The notes: generated from the letters alone by a model not told the origin. 64,000 nucleotides of DNA from Actinopolyspora xinjiangensis (GCF_900104475.1 NZ_FNJR01000002.1:62001-126000), one strand, 5' to 3'. Positions 1 through 9,983 are shown, counted from the first letter of the stretch. Numbers and translations: made by a program.

Positions 1-1070
1 GAGACCACCGCGGCCAGCAGCGGGCCCCAGATGTTCGGCGCGGTGGTGGCGATCACGGCACCGAGGGCGGCTGTGCCGCCGCATCCCACGATCAGCCCGG
101 TCATGTACCGGTGCGCGAGGCCGGACTGGCGCTGGATCTCGTGGTAGTCGGGGAAGCCGCCGTCCTCCTTGAGGTCCTCGGAGCTGCCGGGGACGTGCGG
201 CAGGGGCAGTTTGGCCAGCTGGATCGTGATGCGGGGGAGCATGGAGATCCCGGCCAGGCCGACCGCGGCTGCGCCCGCCGCCACCCCCGCGGCGGTGGCG
301 GCGGGTACCAGCGTCGCGACCAGGAAGCCGATCACGGCGAACAGCGAGATCGTGGCCGCGGCGATGAACGTGATGATTCCCGCCCCGATCACCATGATCG
401 ACACCGAGGCGAATATGAGCACGAGCGCGCTGGCCAGCAGCAGTTTCGGTCGCATGTCCTGGCCGGGAACGATGTTGAGACCCGCCACGAACGCCATGGG
501 CAGGCCGCCCGCCGCCGCCAGCACCGTGCCGGTGGTCGCCGCCCCGTAGGCGCGGGCGACGATCGCGCCGATACCGGTCGCGAAGATCGCCACCGCCAGG
601 CCGGTCACCGCGGCGATGACGTGGAAGATGATGCCCTCCGGGACGGCGGCCATCCCCAGGGCGACTGCGGAGGCGAGCATCGCCAGCGCGCCGGCGGCGT
701 GCCCGGTTCGGGCCGCCGTCTCCTTGGTCCAGGGGCGGTAACCTCCCGGCTCGGCCTCGGCGAGCGCGTCCACGACGTCGTCGTACAGCGGCGGTGGGGG
801 GTCGTCCGACTTGCGCCGCAGCTGGAGCATGTCACCGTCCACGATGCCCAGTGCGGCGAGCGTCTGGCTGGGATCCAGCGGCGCGTCGCCCAGCTTCGCC
901 AGGCACCATCCGCCGTGACGTGCTCCGCCGTCCGGGGTGGCTTCGTGTGCCATGTCGAGCAGCATCGGCAGCAGATCCGCCACCGAGACGTCCGCGGGTA
1001 ACGCGAGGTCGATGCGCGTCTTCGGCGCCACCACCGTCACGCGGCTGAATACCGTGGTCCCGGTCGCCAC
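1..1070 (-). CDS. eccD: EccD-like type VII secretion membrane protein (3' end outside window)
   Basis: Reading the minus strand from a GTG at 1070 gives an open frame to the window edge. A GTAGGGGG purine tract lies just upstream of the GTG. Residues 1 to about 90 look like the cytosolic ubiquitin-like (YukD) domain of EccD, followed by a short acidic linker. After that come successive alanine/valine/isoleucine-rich membrane segments, at least six in the window. EccD forms the membrane channel of ESX/type VII secretion systems and normally has about 11 TM helices, so roughly the last third is missing here. It is divergent from eccC, the arrangement of ESX-4 loci. Family call is firm; the exact TM count is inferred from hydrophobicity by eye. 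Confidence 0.9.
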   Translation of the reverse strand, partial: MATGTTVFSRVTVVAPKTRIDLALPADVSVADLLPMLLDMAHEATPDGGARHGGWCLAKLGDAPLDPSQTLAALGIVDGDMLQLRRKSDDPPPPLYDDVVDALAEAEPGGYRPWTKETAARTGHAAGALAMLASAVALGMAAVPEGIIFHVIAAVTGLAVAIFATGIGAIVARAYGAATTGTVLAAAGGLPMAFVAGLNIVPGQDMRPKLLLASALVLIFASVSIMVIGAGIITFIAAATISLFAVIGFLVATLVPAATAAGVAAGAAAVGLAGISMLPRITIQLAKLPLPHVPGSSEDLKEDGGFPDYHEIQRQSGLAHRYMTGLIVGCGGTAALGAVIATTAPNIWGPLLAAVV

Positions 1071-1397
1071 TTGGGCCCCCTACTCCCTCGTCCTTCGATG
1101 TCCGATCCATGTGCGTGCTCTACGCGCCCTGTTCGATCCAACCAAGCGGGATGGAAATCCACGAAAACACCCCACTCCGGCGCGTGGTCCTCTTAGTATG
1201 GCCGTGCGGACCGGATCGCGGGTTCGGTTTGCCAGAACTGTCGCGAGCCAGTTCCCAGCGGATCACCGTGAGCGGGCTGTCCTGCGGCTGTGCCGTGGTT
1301 TCCGCCCCCGGCACGGGGCGCGGCCCGGCTGGTTACAGAATGCTGCTTGCGCAGTTGAAGACAGATCGCCGACAACATGGAAGGGTGCTGCTGTCCG
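1071..1397. promoter_or_regulatory. Divergent eccD/eccC promoter region
   Basis: This 327-bp gap between the two divergent starts has no convincing coding frame; the short frames crossing it have no family-like sequence. It must carry the promoters of both genes. I could not assign -35/-10 boxes with confidence. A GGAAGGG tract at about 1379-1385 serves as ribosome binding site for the GTG at 1398. Confidence 0.5.
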
Positions 1398-4300
1398 GTG
1401 AGCACGCTGCAGTTCAAGCGACCGCCACGCATGGCCGCTCCTAAGCCGCCGGGTGGCGAGGTTCATCTCGAGTCTCCTCCCGAGATTCCGAGGGCGGTCC
1501 CCGGAAACATCGTGCAGAAGCTCCTTCCGGCCGTCATGATCGTGGCATCCCTCGGAATGATGGTCTTCATGCTTCAGCGGGCCAGAAGCAACCCGATGAT
1601 GATGATGATGCCGATGATGATGCTGGTTTCCACCGTGGGCATGATGGCCGGTGGTAACCAGGGCGGCGGGCAGAGCAAGGCCGAGATGAACGAGGACCGC
1701 AAGGACTACTTGCGCTACCTCGGGCAGATGCGGGAGCGGGCCAGGCAAGCCGCCGACGAGCAGCGGTTGGCACGCACCTGGGTGCACCCCGACCCCTCGA
1801 CGCTGTGGTCGATCGCCACCAGCCGTCGGATGTGGGAGCGCCGCGCGGGCGACAGCGACTTCTGCCAGATCCGGGTCGGCCTGGGATCGCAGCGGCTGGA
1901 GACCCGGCTCGTTCCGCCGCAGACCGGCCCGGTCGATGAGCTGGAGCCGATCACGACGTTGGCGCTGCGCAGGTTCGTCCGCGCGCACTCGCTGGTCTCG
2001 GAACTGCCCGTGGCCACCTCGTTACGTGGTTTCGCCGCCATCGGGTTGCAGGGCGACCGTGAGACCACGCGGGCGCTGACCCGCGCGATGCTGGCGCAAC
2101 TGGCGACCTTCCACACGCCCGACGACGTGGTCATCGCGGTCGCCAGCGGTGGGCGTTCCCGGGTCGAGTGGGACTGGGTCAAGTGGTTGCCCCACGCCCA
2201 GCACCCCGATCTCACGGACGGGATCGGCCAGCAGCGTCTGATGGCGGGTTCGCTGCGCGCGGTCGAGGAGATGCTCGCCGACCAGTTGGACGGCAGGCCC
2301 CGCTTCAACCGCAACAACGCCCCTCCGGACGGCCCGCACGTCGTGGTCGTGCTCGACGACGCCGAGATCAGCCGCGAGGAGCAGATCATCCTCGAAGGCG
2401 GCATGACCGGGGTCACACTGATCGATCTGTCCGATGTGCTCGGTACGCTGACGACCAAGCGGGGGATGCGCATGGTCGTCGAGGAGCAGCGCGTGGGTGC
2501 CCGCAGCGGCAACAACGTCGAGTGGTTCGGCGTGCCGGACTCGATGACCAAGGAGGAGGCCACCGCCCTGGCGCGGCAGCTGTCCCCCTACCGCATGATG
2601 TCGGCGCGCGGCGGCCAGACCGAGACGGAGAGCAGCGGCCAGGAGCCGCTCACCACCCCGCTCAACTACATCGAGCAGCTCGGGCTCAGCGGCGACCCGA
2701 TATCGTTCGACCTCAACGAGGCGTGGCGGCCGCGTCCGATACCCGAGCGCTACAAGGTGGCCATCGGGCCGGGGGAGTACGGCCAGATCGTTTCCCTGGA
2801 CATCAAGGAGACCGCCTCCGGCGGCATGGGGCCGCACGGGTTGTGCATCGGCGCCACCGGTTCCGGCAAATCGGAGTTCCTTCGCACGATCGTGCTCGGT
2901 CTGATGGCGACGCACTCCTCGACGGCGTTGAACTTCGTACTGGTCGACTTCAAGGGTGGCGCGACGTTCAACGGTTTCGAGGCGGCTCCGCACGTCTCGG
3001 CGACGATCACCAACCTCGCCGACGACCTGACCCAGGTCGACAGGATGCAGGACGCGCTGGCGGGCGAGCTCAACCGGCGCCAGGAGGAGCTGAACAAGGC
3101 CAAGGTCAAAAACGTCTGGGACTACGAGGAGGCGAGGCAGGCCGGCTCGGACCTCGCGCCCATGCCCGCCCTGTTCGTGGTGATCGACGAGTTCTCCGAG
3201 CTGCTTTCCACCAAGCCCGAGTTCGCCGAGCTGTTCAACATGATCGGACGGCTGGGGCGTTCGTTGCAGGTTCACCTGCTGCTCGCCTCACAGCGCCTGG
3301 AGGAGGGCAAGCTGCGCGGGCTGGACTCGCACCTGTCCTACCGGATCGGACTCAAGACCTTCAACCAGGCGGAGTCGCGTGCCGCGATCGGCGTCCCCGA
3401 CGCGGGTGACCTGCCCGCCACCGGTGGTCACGGCTACCTGAAGCACCCGGGCGGCATGGAGCGATTCCGGGCGGCCTACGTCTCGGGGCACATGCACCAG
3501 GGCGGGGGCAAGCGCCGCACGGTGGCGGCCTCGCCCGTCACCGGTGAGAAGCGCCCCAGGTTCTTCGTGCCGGACTACATCGAGCCGCCCGCCGAACCGG
3601 AGCAGCCCGCCCAGCCGGAACCCGAACCCGAGCAGTCCGAGGTCGTGGACAACGACGGCGACGGTCTGCCCGACAGCGACTTCCAGCTCGTGATCAACAA
3701 GGTGCAGGGGCAGGGACCGCCCGCCCACCAGGTCTGGTTGCCACCGCTGGACGCTCCGCCCACTCTGGACTCGCTGCTGCCGCCGCTCTCGGCCACCGAG
3801 GAGCGCGGCTACACACCGGTCGGCAACGTCGGCAACGGGAAGCTGCAGGTGCCGGTGGGCATAATCGACATGCCCTACCAGCAGCGCCAGGACCACATGG
3901 TGGTCGACCTCGGGGGTGCCAACGGTCACGGCGCCGTGGTCGGCGGTCCGCAGTCGGGCAAGTCCAACCTGATGCGAACACTGATCTCCTCGCTGGCGCT
4001 GACCCACACTCCGCAGGAGGTGCAGTTCTACTGCGTGGACCTGGGCGGTGGTTCCATGGCCGCGCTGCAGAACCTGCCGCACGTCGGCGGTTTCGGTGGT
4101 CGTCGGGACCAGGACGTGGTGCGCAGGACCGTCGCCGAGATCAAGCAGCTGGTGTCCGAGCGCGAGGCGCGGTTCCAGCAGCTCGGGGTGGACTCGATGG
4201 CCGACTTCCGCAAGCGCAGGGCGGACGGCCGGATAACCGACGACCCCTACGGGGACGTGTTCCTGATCATCGACGGCTGGGGCGCGTTCCGCAACGACTT

Positions 4301-5444
4301 CGACTCGCTGGAACAGGACGTGCTCGACCTGGCGGCCCAGGGGTTGACCTTCGGGGTGCACGTGTTCGTCTCGGCCAACCGCTGGGCCGAGATCCGCCCC
4401 GCGCTCAAGGACCTGATCGGGACGCGCTTCGAGCTCCGGCTGGGCGACCCCAGTGAGTCCGAAGTGGACCGCAAGGTGGCCGTCAACGTTCCCTCCGGCA
4501 GGCCGGGGCGCGGTCTGCACCCCAGCAAACTGCACTTCCTCACCGCCATCCCCAGGGTCGACAGTGAGAACCTCGGTGACCGCGTCGGCTGGGAGGCGTA
4601 CAACCAGGATCTCTCCGAAGGGGTCGCGGACCTGGTCACCAAGGTGCGGAACTCCTGGCAGGGCAGGCCCGCCCCGAAGGTGCGGCTGTTGCCCGAGGTA
4701 CTTCCCCACGAGCAGCTGCCCACGCCGGAGCAGCAGCCCAAGCAGCGGTTGGTGCCGATCGGCATCAACGAGGACGGCCTGCACCCGGTGTACCTGGACT
4801 TCGACGCCGAACCGCACTTCTACGCCTTCGCCGAGCGGGAGGCGGGCAAAACCTCGCTGCTTCGCACCATCGTGCGGGGGATCACCACCCGCTACACGCC
4901 GAAGGAGGCGTTGGTCCTGCTGGTGGACTACCGGCGCACCATGCTCGGGTTCCTGGACACGGGACACCTGATGGAGTACGCCGTGTCCGCCGACCAGCTC
5001 CGCGGCAACATCAACGACGTCTGCAACGCGTTGAAGAAGCGGCTGCCGGGGCCGGACGTCACCCAGGAGGAACTCAAGAACCGCTCCTGGTGGTCGGGAC
5101 CGGAGCTGTTCGTGGTGGTCGACGACTACGACCTGGTGGCTCCGCAGGGCAACAACCCGATGCAGCAGCTGGCCGAGTTCGTCCCGCAGGCCAGTGACGT
5201 GGGGCTGCACGTGGTGCTGGCCCGCAACTCCGGCGGTGCGGGCAGGGCGTTGTTCGAGCCGATCATCGGCAAGATGCGCGAGTCCTCGGCGCCGGGGCTG
5301 GCCATGAGCGCCAACAAGGACGACGGCCAGCTCGTCGGCAACATCAAGTCCAGGCAGCTTCCCCCGGGCAGGGGCACCCTGGTGAGCCGGAGTCTCAAGG
5401 GAGGTCCGCAGCTGATCCAGACCGCCTACATCCAGCCGGAGTGA
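1398..5444 (+). CDS. eccC: EccC type VII secretion FtsK/SpoIIIE-type ATPase (fused EccCa-EccCb)
   Basis: This is the motor ATPase of the ESX-4-like secretion system, about 1348 aa. The GTG at 1398 is chosen because the product then begins STLQFKRPPRM, the typical EccC N-terminus, and a GGAAGGG tract lies upstream; an ATG 21 bp further upstream adds an unlikely cysteine-rich heptapeptide. Two TM helices lie at about residues 30-80, including a methionine-rich one. Three FtsK/SpoIIIE domains follow, with P-loops GATGSGKS (near 485), GGPQSGKS (near 847) and a third AEREAGKT (near 1144). The third loop has Ala in place of the first Gly, so domain 3 may bind nucleotide differently; degenerate downstream domains are common in this family. 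An acidic proline-rich linker separates domains 1 and 2. Single-chain EccC is the ESX-4 form, unlike the split EccCa/EccCb of ESX-1. Confidence 0.96.
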   Translation: MSTLQFKRPPRMAAPKPPGGEVHLESPPEIPRAVPGNIVQKLLPAVMIVASLGMMVFMLQRARSNPMMMMMPMMMLVSTVGMMAGGNQGGGQSKAEMNEDRKDYLRYLGQMRERARQAADEQRLARTWVHPDPSTLWSIATSRRMWERRAGDSDFCQIRVGLGSQRLETRLVPPQTGPVDELEPITTLALRRFVRAHSLVSELPVATSLRGFAAIGLQGDRETTRALTRAMLAQLATFHTPDDVVIAVASGGRSRVEWDWVKWLPHAQHPDLTDGIGQQRLMAGSLRAVEEMLADQLDGRPRFNRNNAPPDGPHVVVVLDDAEISREEQIILEGGMTGVTLIDLSDVLGTLTTKRGMRMVVEEQRVGARSGNNVEWFGVPDSMTKEEATALARQLSPYRMMSARGGQTETESSGQEPLTTPLNYIEQLGLSGDPISFDLNEAWRPRPIPERYKVAIGPGEYGQIVSLDIKETASGGMGPHGLCIGATGSGKSEFLRTIVLGLMATHSSTALNFVLVDFKGGATFNGFEAAPHVSATITNLADDLTQVDRMQDALAGELNRRQEELNKAKVKNVWDYEEARQAGSDLAPMPALFVVIDEFSELLSTKPEFAELFNMIGRLGRSLQVHLLLASQRLEEGKLRGLDSHLSYRIGLKTFNQAESRAAIGVPDAGDLPATGGHGYLKHPGGMERFRAAYVSGHMHQGGGKRRTVAASPVTGEKRPRFFVPDYIEPPAEPEQPAQPEPEPEQSEVVDNDGDGLPDSDFQLVINKVQGQGPPAHQVWLPPLDAPPTLDSLLPPLSATEERGYTPVGNVGNGKLQVPVGIIDMPYQQRQDHMVVDLGGANGHGAVVGGPQSGKSNLMRTLISSLALTHTPQEVQFYCVDLGGGSMAALQNLPHVGGFGGRRDQDVVRRTVAEIKQLVSEREARFQQLGVDSMADFRKRRADGRITDDPYGDVFLIIDGWGAFRNDFDSLEQDVLDLAAQGLTFGVHVFVSANRWAEIRPALKDLIGTRFELRLGDPSESEVDRKVAVNVPSGRPGRGLHPSKLHFLTAIPRVDSENLGDRVGWEAYNQDLSEGVADLVTKVRNSWQGRPAPKVRLLPEVLPHEQLPTPEQQPKQRLVPIGINEDGLHPVYLDFDAEPHFYAFAEREAGKTSLLRTIVRGITTRYTPKEALVLLVDYRRTMLGFLDTGHLMEYAVSADQLRGNINDVCNALKKRLPGPDVTQEELKNRSWWSGPELFVVVDDYDLVAPQGNNPMQQLAEFVPQASDVGLHVVLARNSGGAGRALFEPIIGKMRESSAPGLAMSANKDDGQLVGNIKSRQLPPGRGTLVSRSLKGGPQLIQTAYIQPE

Positions 5445-5460
5445 CCGGCTCACCGACGAC

Positions 5461-5502
5461 GGCGGGTCCCGCTTCCGGGAGCTCCCGGAAGCGGGACCCG
5501 CC
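5461..5502. terminator. 42-bp perfect palindrome after eccC
   Basis: Positions 5461-5481 and 5482-5502 are exact reverse complements, starting 16 bp after the eccC stop. In RNA this is a hairpin of about 19 GC-rich pairs with a minimal loop. No U-tract follows, which is usual for actinobacterial terminators. It probably separates eccC transcription from the next gene. Confidence 0.8.
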
Positions 5503-5689
5503 GCGGGCAACGGCCGGGCCGCGCCCGTCCCGCGCCTCCGGTGGCGGTTCCCGACTCGTCGAGTCGCGCCCCGGTTGACCGCTCCGTGAACGAGTTCCCC
5601 CGCGGGGGCCGTGCACTACTAGGGTGCTGCTCGGATCGATCTCCGGTGGTGCCGGTGCTCGCGGACCGGCGACGGCGAAGGAGTTGTGC

Positions 5690-7555
5690 GTGACCCTGCA
5701 CGTCGCGGTGGACTTCGGTACCTCCAGTACCTGCACCGTCGCATCGCTCGACGGTGCCGAACCCCATGTGGTCGTCATCGACGGACAGCCGCTGCTCTCC
5801 TCCGCGGTCTTCGCCTCGGGCGACGGCACGTTGTTCGTCGGGCAGGAGGCCGAACGCCAGGCCGCCGTCGACCCGGCGCGCTTCGAGCCGCACCCCAAAC
5901 GCCGCATCGACGAGCCCGAACTGCTGCTGGGCGGCACCGTGCTCGCCGTGGGCGACGCCGTCCGCGCGGTGCTGACCCGAGCGGTGGAGGAATCCCGGCG
6001 CTACGCGGGCGGTGTGGCAGTCGATCTGCTCGTGCTGACCCATCCAGCTGACTGGGGGAGGGTGCGCACCGGGCAACTGCGCCGCGCCGCCGCCGGGCTG
6101 GCTGCCGAGATCGTGCTGGTCCCGGAACCGGTGGGGGCGGCGGTGTTCCACTCCGCCGACCGCGGTCTGCCGGACGGTGCCGCGCTGGCCGTTCTCGACC
6201 TCGGCGGTGGGACGGTCGACGCCAGCCTGGTGCGCCGTTCCGAGGAGACGTTCCGGGTGCTGGCTACCCGGGGAAAGCCGGACTTCGGCGGGGCCGACAT
6301 CGACCAGGCCCTGCTGGACCACGTCGGCGGGACGGTCGAACCGCTCGACCCCGCCGCCTGGCGTCGGCTCGTCGAGGGGCGTGAGATCGCCGACAGGCGC
6401 CGCAGGCGGGTGCTGCGGCAGGACGTCCGAGGAGCCAAGGAGACGCTCTCCCGCCACAGCTACACCGACGTCCCGCTCCCGCCGCCGTTCTCGGACACCC
6501 ACGTCACCAGGTCGGACCTGGAGTCGCTGATCGTGACGCCGCTGAGCGACGTGGCCGACCTCGTGCTCGCGGTGCTGGCCGACGGGGGCGTGACGACGGA
6601 GGAACTGACCGCGATCTTCCTCGTCGGCGGTTCCAGCAGGGTGCCGATGGTGGCACGGCTGCTCCACGAGCGGACGGGGATCGTACCGACCACACTGGAC
6701 CAGCCCGAGACCGTGGTCGCCCGTGGCGCGCTGCGCGCCGTACGGGAGGACCCGGCGCGTGACGTCACGCGTGCCCTGTCGGTCTCCTCCGGCCCGCACC
6801 GGACCGGGAGCGCCCCTTCGAGCGCGGGCCCCGCATCGGCGCCCCGGCCCTCCGGGGCCGGGCCCGTCGGGCAGGCGGGGCCGGTGGTGCGTCCGTGGTC
6901 CGAAGCCGAGGGGCGCGCGTGGCCGACCGGGGCCACCACGCCGGTCCCCACGCCCCCGGCGGGCGGAACCGGTGGTTTCTCTCCTCGTGCCGGGAGCGGT
7001 CCCGGCACGGGCTCCGGCGCTTCTCGGCGCGTCCCTCGGAGGAGGTGGTTGTTCGGGGGACTGGCGGCGGTCCTGGTATCGGCGGCTCTGGTGGTCCTGT
7101 CGGTGATGTGGTTGCTCCCGGGCGCGCGTGGCACCCACGTGGCCCGCTACGGCTACCAGTTCGAATACCCGGCGAACTGGGAACAGGGCGGCGGTGATCC
7201 CGAGCTGTGGGAGACACGCATTCGGCCGCCCGACTCCGGCGGGGGCGAGCTCGTTTCGGTGCGGGCGGGCAGACCGGGCTACGACGTGGCGGCCAGCCGC
7301 GAGCGCTCCGTGCGCGAGTTGCGGGAGAAGTTCGACGGTTCCGACAGTGAACTGTCCGGTTTCGAGCCCGACACCCGGTTCGCGGGTGAGCGAGTGGTGC
7401 ACTACCGCGAACGACTGAGTGGTTCCGTCGTGGACTGGTACGTGCTGCACCGCTCGGACACCCGGATCAGCGTCGGCTGCCAGTACGACCCGGCGGGGAG
7501 GAGTCGGGTGACGGCGGCCTGCGAACAGGTCGTGAGCAGTCTGTCGGTGCGTTGA
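5690..7555 (+). CDS. Hsp70-like type VII secretion-associated protein (Rv3446c-like)
   Basis: The product is about 621 aa. The GTG at 5690 is used because GAAGGAG sits 6 nt upstream and translation then starts directly at the first strand of the actin fold (VAVDFGTSST). Residues 1 to about 350 carry Hsp70/actin ATPase signatures: DFGTSST (phosphate 1), LDLGGGTVD (phosphate 2) and FLVGGSSRVP (adenosine). A disordered Pro/Gly/Arg linker follows, then one TM helix at about 450-475 and an extracytoplasmic C-terminal domain. This matches the ESX-4 accessory protein family typified by Rv3446c, whose role is not established. Position between eccC and the WXG100 pair agrees. There is no substrate-binding domain like that of DnaK, so a chaperone function should not be assumed. 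Confidence 0.88.
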   Translation: MTLHVAVDFGTSSTCTVASLDGAEPHVVVIDGQPLLSSAVFASGDGTLFVGQEAERQAAVDPARFEPHPKRRIDEPELLLGGTVLAVGDAVRAVLTRAVEESRRYAGGVAVDLLVLTHPADWGRVRTGQLRRAAAGLAAEIVLVPEPVGAAVFHSADRGLPDGAALAVLDLGGGTVDASLVRRSEETFRVLATRGKPDFGGADIDQALLDHVGGTVEPLDPAAWRRLVEGREIADRRRRRVLRQDVRGAKETLSRHSYTDVPLPPPFSDTHVTRSDLESLIVTPLSDVADLVLAVLADGGVTTEELTAIFLVGGSSRVPMVARLLHERTGIVPTTLDQPETVVARGALRAVREDPARDVTRALSVSSGPHRTGSAPSSAGPASAPRPSGAGPVGQAGPVVRPWSEAEGRAWPTGATTPVPTPPAGGTGGFSPRAGSGPGTGSGASRRVPRRRWLFGGLAAVLVSAALVVLSVMWLLPGARGTHVARYGYQFEYPANWEQGGGDPELWETRIRPPDSGGGELVSVRAGRPGYDVAASRERSVRELREKFDGSDSELSGFEPDTRFAGERVVHYRERLSGSVVDWYVLHRSDTRISVGCQYDPAGRSRVTAACEQVVSSLSVR

Positions 7556-7731
7556 TCCTCGCCGGACAGAAGGGAGATCGGACACGGTTCGCGCGGTGTT
7601 CGGGGCCGGTGCGTTTACTCGCGCAACGTGATCCGCGGAAAACCGCGACACCGGTGGAACCGTTCTGGCAATGTCTGCGTCGGAAGTTCGACCGATCTTT
7701 CGCGGCCATACGACGAAGGGGGACTGAACCC

Positions 7732-8049
7732 ATGTCTCAGCAGGGATTCGGGACAGATGTCGAGTTGATGCAGAAGTCCGCCGCTCAGGTGGAGGACGTC
7801 CGCAACAACGTCGATCAGGCGATCCAGAAGCTCAACGGTGAGCTCGAACCGGTCATGGCCGGGTGGAGCGGTCAGGCCGCGCAGGTCTTCCGCAAGCTGA
7901 TGGAGCAGTTCAAGGAGAACGCGAACACGATCACCACTCAGCTGCAGGAGATCAGCGACAACATCAAGTCCTCGGGTCAGGACTACGCGCAGCGCGACGA
8001 GGAGCAGGCCGCCGAGGTCTCCAAGATCGAGGGCATGCTCAACGGCTGA
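7732..8049 (+). CDS. esxU: WXG100 protein, EsxU-like ESX-4 substrate
   Basis: The product is 105 aa, the same size as mycobacterial EsxU. It is a helical hairpin of the WXG100 family with the turn motif AGWSG at about residue 42. The ATG follows GAAGGGGG. The acidic C-terminal helix (YAQRDEEQA) may hold the YxxxD/E-type export signal. It is followed after 51 bp by a second WXG100 gene, the usual arrangement for a secreted heterodimer. The symbol is assigned by gene order (Hsp70-like, esxU, esxT, rplM), not by high identity. Confidence 0.85.
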   Translation: MSQQGFGTDVELMQKSAAQVEDVRNNVDQAIQKLNGELEPVMAGWSGQAAQVFRKLMEQFKENANTITTQLQEISDNIKSSGQDYAQRDEEQAAEVSKIEGMLNG

Positions 8050-8100
8050 GCTCGGTGACATCCGCCGCATTTCCACATCACACAGAGGGGACCAACAGCA

Positions 8101-8391
8101 ATGAGTGAGATCCGGGTAAGTTTCGAGCAGCTCAGCGCCGCCGCCGAGAGCCTGAGCCAGACGGCCACCAAGATCCAGGCCGAGCTGGACGAGCTGGAGA
8201 ACACCATCAAGCCGCTGGTGGAGACCTGGGACGGTGCCGCTCAGGAGCAGTACTTCCAGGCCCAGACCGCCTGGGACAAGGCCGCCCAGAACATGCAGGA
8301 GATCACCGCCAAGATGGGCATGGCCGTCAACGCGGCCAACGAGTCCTACCAGGCGGGTGAGCGCGCCAACGCCGCCAAGTTCGGTGGCTGA
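8101..8391 (+). CDS. esxT: WXG100 protein, EsxT-like ESX-4 substrate
   Basis: The product is 96 aa with a WDG turn motif near residue 42 (ETWDGAAQ), so the Trp is kept and the second position is Asp. The C-terminal helix ends YQAGERANAAKF, which fits a YxxxE-like secretion signal. An AGAGGGG tract lies about 10 nt before the ATG. It is the likely partner of the upstream WXG100 protein and is followed by a strong terminator that ends the secretion operon. Confidence 0.85.
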   Translation: MSEIRVSFEQLSAAAESLSQTATKIQAELDELENTIKPLVETWDGAAQEQYFQAQTAWDKAAQNMQEITAKMGMAVNAANESYQAGERANAAKFGG

Positions 8392-8409
8392 ACCGCGCCG
8401 GATGTGACG

Positions 8410-8445
8410 CGTGCCCCCTGGATCGCAACGGGTCCAGGGGGCACG
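8410..8445 (+). terminator. Hairpin terminator after esxT
   Basis: A 13-bp perfect stem (8410-8422 with 8433-8445) with a 10-nt loop begins 19 bp after the esxT stop. It separates the type VII operon from the ribosomal protein operon. Confidence 0.85.
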
Positions 8446-8557
8446 TCTTCTCGGCTCCTCCTGTCCGATATCATGGGGGCGGTGCTGAGGTAGGCCGAAG
8501 CAGTCCCGTCGCCGCGACGGCTCCCGTGCGGGTCGTGGCGGGTGTGGGGGACCCGTT

Positions 8558-8587
8558 TTGACCCGCTTGTCAGCCACCGAGTACTCT
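8558..8587 (+). promoter_or_regulatory. Candidate rplM-rpsI promoter with a long leader
   Basis: TTGACC (8558-8563) and TACTCT (8582-8587) are spaced by 18 bp, a plausible primary sigma-factor promoter. It would leave a leader of roughly 215 nt before rplM. Long leaders are common for L13 operons because of autoregulation, but I could not identify a specific L13-binding fold. The 8446-8810 stretch shows no coding potential. Confidence 0.5.
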
Positions 8588-8810
8588 CATCCGTTGTTGT
8601 GCGGTGGGTGTGCACGACCGCGAGATGACTCGGTGACCGGCCGAGGCGGAAAGCCCCGGGGGCGGCTCGCACGAGGTGACGGTCTCGATCGCTCGTGGGA
8701 TGTGCCGGTTCCCACGGGGTGAATCGGATCGCGATGCGCCCCGACGTAATGGGCGACGGGACACGACTGCCGCACCGAGATTCCAACGCGAACGACGACG
8801 AGGTAGACCC

Positions 8811-9257
8811 GTGCGCACGTACAGCCCGAAGGCCGGCGAGGTGACCCACGCCTGGCATGTGATCGACGCCGAGAACGTGGTGCTCGGCCGGCTGGCCACC
8901 CAGGCCGCCACGCTGCTGCGTGGCAAGCACAAGCCGACCTATGCTCCGCACATGGACACCGGCGACTTCGTCGTCATCGTCAATGCCGACAAGGTCGCCC
9001 TCACCGGTAAGAAGCGCGATCAGGCCTTCGTCTACCGGCACAGTGGTTATCCCGGCGGCCTGAAGAAGAACTCCTTCGGCGAGATGCTCGACAACAAGCC
9101 CGAGCGCCTGCTGGAGCAGACGATCAAGGGCATGCTGCCCAAGGGGAAGCTCGGCCGCGCGATGGCCAAGAAGCTCAGGGTCTATGCCGGGCCGGACCAC
9201 CCGCACCACTCGCAGCAGCCGCAGCCCTTCGAGATCGAAACGAAGGCCAAGAAGTGA
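8811..9257 (+). CDS. rplM: 50S ribosomal protein L13
   Basis: The product is 148 aa, normal for L13. The GTG at 8811 ([18 protein letters not shown]) is preferred over upstream in-frame starts because it gives the family N-terminus and has GAGGT upstream. Typical L13 segments are present: [31 protein letters not shown] and [11 protein letters not shown]13 is an early assembly protein of the large subunit. It is the first gene of the rplM-rpsI operon; its stop overlaps an in-frame GTG of rpsI, but the likelier rpsI start is 24 bp further. Confidence 0.97.
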   Translation: MRTYSPKAGEVTHAWHVIDAENVVLGRLATQAATLLRGKHKPTYAPHMDTGDFVVIVNADKVALTGKKRDQAFVYRHSGYPGGLKKNSFGEMLDNKPERLLEQTIKGMLPKGKLGRAMAKKLRVYAGPDHPHHSQQPQPFEIETKAKK

Positions 9258-9280
9258 CCGAGGGATACGAGGAAGAGCAC

Positions 9281-9781
9281 GTGAGCACTCCAGAGACCGA
9301 CGAAGCCCCGGCTCCCGAGGTCCTCGATTCAGAGGTCCCGGCCGACGAGCCGGCCCCTGAGGCTTTCGCTCAGGGCGTGGCGCCGATTCCGTCCAGCAGG
9401 CCCATCCAGACCGTCGGGCGTCGCAAGAAGGCGATCGTGCGGGTTCGGCTGGTTCCGGGCAGTGGCCGTTTCGTCCTCAACGGCAAGCCGATGGACGAGT
9501 ACATGCCCAACCGGGTGCACCAGAACATCGCCCGTGAGCCCATGGAACTCGTGGAGCGCACGGAGAGCTTCGATGTTCACGTGAACCTGCGCGGTGGTGG
9601 CCCCTCCGGCCAGGCCGGCGCGCTGCGGATGGCCCTCGCCCGTGCTCTGGTGGCCTACCAGCCGGAGGACCGGCCCGCCCTGAAGAAGGCCGGCATGCTC
9701 ACGCGTGATCCCCGGGCCAAGGAACGCAAGAAGTACGGCCTCAAGAAGGCCAGGAAGTCCCCGCAGTACAGCAAGCGGTGA
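9281..9781 (+). CDS. rpsI: 30S ribosomal protein S9
   Basis: The product is about 166 aa. The GTG at 9281 is chosen because GAGGAAGAG lies directly upstream; a GTG at 9254 overlapping the rplM stop would add nine residues. The acidic N-terminal 40 residues are an actinobacterial extension. The conserved S9 body starts at [14 protein letters not shown] and ends [12 protein letters not shown], the basic tail that reaches the decoding region. The usual GGG.SGQAGA segment is intact. Confidence 0.97.
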   Translation: MSTPETDEAPAPEVLDSEVPADEPAPEAFAQGVAPIPSSRPIQTVGRRKKAIVRVRLVPGSGRFVLNGKPMDEYMPNRVHQNIAREPMELVERTESFDVHVNLRGGGPSGQAGALRMALARALVAYQPEDRPALKKAGMLTRDPRAKERKKYGLKKARKSPQYSKR

Positions 9782-9786
9782 CTTTC

Positions 9787-9810
9787 CCGGACCCGCGCCA
9801 GCGGGTCCGG
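9787..9810 (+). terminator. Hairpin terminator after rpsI
   Basis: A perfect 10-bp stem, CCGGACCCGC with GCGGGTCCGG around a GCCA tetraloop, begins 6 bp after the rpsI stop. Confidence 0.8.
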
Positions 9811-9983
9811 ACTCGCCCCGCCGTGCCCCTCGCACGGTGGCACGGTCGGGGCGGTGCCGACATCCTGTGTGGGAGCAGTCACGACAGCCCGTCGGGCGTC
9901 GGGGCTGCTCCCGTGGTGTTTGGTACCGGAGTGCTTCGTTTTCCCGGTCGCCTGGGCGCGCCGTGAGCATCAGGAGGAAGCGG

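Noticed and set aside
111-1001. Long plus-strand frame rich in Arg, Gly, His and Gln
   Set aside because: It is antisense to eccD; its composition is that of a GC-rich shadow frame and the minus strand gives a clear EccD protein.
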